The notes under the pieces: model-generated
Told to the model about the DNA's origin: nothing
The model's database searches: none
What the model saw: only the letters and a program-made list of their open reading frames with translations
Assembly: GCA_964459305.1 (NCBI GenBank)
Contig: CAYWNA010000133.1
Location: forward strand, 1 to 34,687
Direction: 5' to 3'
Length of the DNA: 34,687 bases
Source of the DNA: CAYWNA01 sp964459305
GTDB lineage: Bacteria; Planctomycetota; Planctomycetia; Pirellulales; Pirellulaceae
Made by a program: the position numbers and the translations under genes
Part shown: positions 32,880 to 34,687 of the stretch, in pieces
How the letters are laid out: every line of letters begins with the position of its first letter
How positions within the stretch are numbered: the stretch's first letter is position 1

Positions 32880-34687
32880 CTACTTCAGCAGCCACTGGCT
32901 GGCCGCGGCTTCTTGTTGCGCGGGCTCGCCGGTGAAGGTGACCAGTCCGTCGGTTTGGGAAGCGGCGCGATACGCGGCGGTGATGATCGCAGGTTCTTGG
33001 CCCTCGTCGGCGAGCCAGAGCGGGCGCGGAGCATGCAGTGCGATCAGGCCGGGCAGATCGAGGTACTTCGCTCCGCCGGGGAGGAACATCGGATCGCGGT
33101 AGTCAAGCAGTTGGCCGAAGCGAAACCGCTGTGTGTCCATCGCGGCGCGGTCGATCGCCTCGCCGGCGATCGCGCCGGCGGCGGCAACAATGGGACCGGT
33201 GCTGTGCCACCCGGCAATGGCTATGGTCTTCGGATTCGGACTTGGGCCGACCTCCGCGTGACGGAGGAGACTCACGATGGTAAGCACATCGTGCGTGCGT
33301 TGGGCGAACAGCGCGTGGTTGTAGCCGAAGGTGTAGCCCGCGTATTCGCGGCGATTGGCAACGACGCGGGTCTGCTTCACCGGTTCGCCACCCTGGAGGA
33401 ACAGATCGGCGCCGACTACAGCAGCACCCGCTTGAACCAGCTTCAGCACTACGGGTTTCACGCTGCCGTCGTCGCTGCAAACCGCGGCCTTGCCCGAATC
33501 ATCGAGCCAGATGACAACGCGGCCGTTCCATCGCTTCGGACACAGCCAGACGACATCCACTTCCTCGCCGTGCGTCTTGTTAAACAGCGTACCGCTTCTT
33601 TCCAGACACTCGCCGCGATCCCGCTCCTTCCTGGGCTCCCATCCCACGTCGCCCGCATCGGCAAACGTACGCCCGATGAGCACTTCCACCGCCGGGCGGA
33701 TGACGTTCTGCGGGCCTTCAGGCGTCGCTGCGGCAGCGCGGATCTGCCGGTCGGCGTCCTCGGTGAACCACGCCAGCAGGTTACGCTCGAAATCCGGATC
33801 GGCGGCCTTCGGTGCGGGATGCTGGTCGTCCCAGACAGTGAGCTGCTCGGGCGGCAGTGGATCGAAGTCCTGTTCGATCACGGGCGCCGGGAAGCCGAGC
33901 TTGAAATGCTTGTTGAGGAACGTGTAGAAGGCGGAGCGCGTGACGGCATTGTAGTTGTGCGGGAAGTGCTCGCCGCGTTTGAGGATGACGTCGTCCTTCT
34001 TGCCGTAGGCCCCATAAAGCTGCTGCAACTCGGGGAAGCCCTTGGTGGCCATCTCCTTCGTCCAATCGTTCGCGCTGTTCATTCCCTGCGGTTTCGGCGC
34101 GAATAGCGCCGCGAATTCGACATTGCCGGTATTCACACGCAGCAAGCAGGCGTTTTCGCAGGGGCAGCCGCCCTGCATCGAGGTGCTGACCATAACGACG
34201 GGAAAGGAGAGCTTGATACGGTCGTCGATCGCCGCCAGAATCATCGTCTGCGTGCCGCCGCCGCTCGCGCCGGTGGCGGCGACGCGCTTCGGATCGACCT
34301 CGGGCAGGCTGAGTAGGAAGTCGAGGCCGCGCACTGCGTTGAGCGTTTGCAGGCCCATGACGTTCTGGCAATGCGCCTCGGCCTGCGTGCTGAACAGGCC
34401 CCAGCTCTCCGTCGTGTTCATCTCCGGCCGTTGTTCTACAGCCCCGTGCCCGTGCACAAGCTCGCGCGAAAACTGAATCGAATCCGAGTCGCCGAGCATG
34501 TCCCACTGCCAAACCACGCAGCCCATCAGGGCCAGTTGGCGACACAGCGACTGGTAGGTGCTGCGCGCGGCGATCTCGAAACGCTCCTCTCCGTCGGCGA
34601 TCTTTTTGCGTATCGTGCCCTCGGGCGTCACGTGGAGACGAGCATCCTTCCGGTGGCCGTGCGCGAACATGACCCCCGGCACCTTGC
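32880..34687 (-). CDS. Double alpha/beta-hydrolase (acetyl-xylan-esterase-like), N-terminus beyond the window
   Basis: The frame is open to the right edge, so the first part (including any signal peptide) is missing; about 600 residues are visible. The first hydrolase unit has VMFAHGH (oxyanion region), VVWQWDMLGDSDS, and GASGGGTQT with the nucleophile Ser, preceded by DPKRVAAT as in xylan-esterase-type enzymes. GEHFPHNYN probably provides the catalytic His. A linker (DPLPPEQLTVWDDQHPAP) joins a second hydrolase-like unit: VVIWLDDSGKAA, GADLFLQGG, IAIAGWHSTGPIVAAAGA (a nucleophile elbow read as GWHSTG) and APRPLWLADEGQEP. Paired alpha/beta-hydrolase folds of this layout are common in planctomycete secreted esterases; substrate unknown. 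Confidence 0.85.
   Translation of the reverse strand, partial: KVPGVMFAHGHRKDARLHVTPEGTIRKKIADGEERFEIAARSTYQSLCRQLALMGCVVWQWDMLGDSDSIQFSRELVHGHGAVEQRPEMNTTESWGLFSTQAEAHCQNVMGLQTLNAVRGLDFLLSLPEVDPKRVAATGASGGGTQTMILAAIDDRIKLSFPVVMVSTSMQGGCPCENACLLRVNTGNVEFAALFAPKPQGMNSANDWTKEMATKGFPELQQLYGAYGKKDDVILKRGEHFPHNYNAVTRSAFYTFLNKHFKLGFPAPVIEQDFDPLPPEQLTVWDDQHPAPKAADPDFERNLLAWFTEDADRQIRAAAATPEGPQNVIRPAVEVLIGRTFADAGDVGWEPRKERDRGECLERSGTLFNKTHGEEVDVVWLCPKRWNGRVVIWLDDSGKAAVCSDDGSVKPVVLKLVQAGAAVVGADLFLQGGEPVKQTRVVANRREYAGYTFGYNHALFAQRTHDVLTIVSLLRHAEVGPSPNPKTIAIAGWHSTGPIVAAAGAIAGEAIDRAAMDTQRFRFGQLLDYRDPMFLPGGAKYLDLPGLIALHAPRPLWLADEGQEPAIITAAYRAASQTDGLVTFTGEPAQQEAAASQWLLK

Overview
The window looks like chromosomal DNA of a planctomycete (Pirellulales/Rhodopirellula-like). 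The GC content is fairly high. Secreted proteins of planctomycete-typical architecture are abundant: long WD40 proteins, FG-GAP/VCBS propellers, a hydrazine-synthase-alpha-like protein carrying a SUMF1 domain, and ceramidase-like N-terminal-domain proteins. Carbohydrate-active enzymes are numerous, and intergenic stem-loop repeats of the kind common in this phylum are present. No rRNA, tRNA or CRISPR array was seen. The phylum assignment is an inference from gene content.

Layout. 1-3469 (minus): a group II PLP decarboxylase cut by the left edge, and a secreted GH95 alpha-L-fucosidase with a nested F5/8C domain. 3664-6328 (plus): a ceramidase-like protein and a Tat-exported aldo/keto reductase. 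6338-7142 (minus): a conserved hypothetical followed by scraps of an HsdS and a GxxExxY gene around an inverted repeat. 7265-10909: an exported flavodoxin (plus), a glycosyltransferase-like protein (minus), then TauE/SafE and a secreted esterase (plus operon). 10930-12983 (minus): ECF sigma factor, a single-span membrane protein that is a candidate anti-sigma factor, and a secreted protein. 13338-15218 (plus): a secreted HEAT-like protein and a Cys-rich DUF1284-like protein. 15267-19350: a secreted clan-A-type glycosidase (minus), a mosaic WNEW-motif protein (plus) and a frameshifted, truncated propeller glycosidase. 19553-24436 (minus): a 1627-residue diheme HzsA-like/SUMF1 fusion. 24705-28007 (plus): a 14-unit WD40 protein and an FG-GAP protein interrupted by one in-frame TGA. 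28144-28295: a miniature transposable element with target duplication. 28380-30909 (minus): a URO-D-superfamily protein and a GH4 glycosidase. 31303-34687 (minus): a second ceramidase-like protein and a double alpha/beta-hydrolase cut by the right edge.

How the genes fit together: most products carry signal peptides and act on carbohydrates, esters or redox substrates outside the cytoplasm (fucosidase, two other putative glycosidases, esterases). GH4, the aldo/keto reductase and a sulfite-type exporter could handle downstream products. Degradation of complex, possibly sulfated, polysaccharide is a reasonable reading, but no sulfatase or transporter (SusC/D, TonB) is in the window.

The most interesting signal is the FG-GAP gene at 26793-28007. 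Its reading frame is perfectly continuous across one TGA (27102-27104). The TGA is followed directly by a stem-loop that meets the general description of a bacterial SECIS element: 7 bp upper stem, GTT apical loop opening with G, 20 nt after the TGA, plus a 5 bp lower stem. I read it as a candidate selenoprotein, with nonsense mutation or sequencing error as the alternatives.
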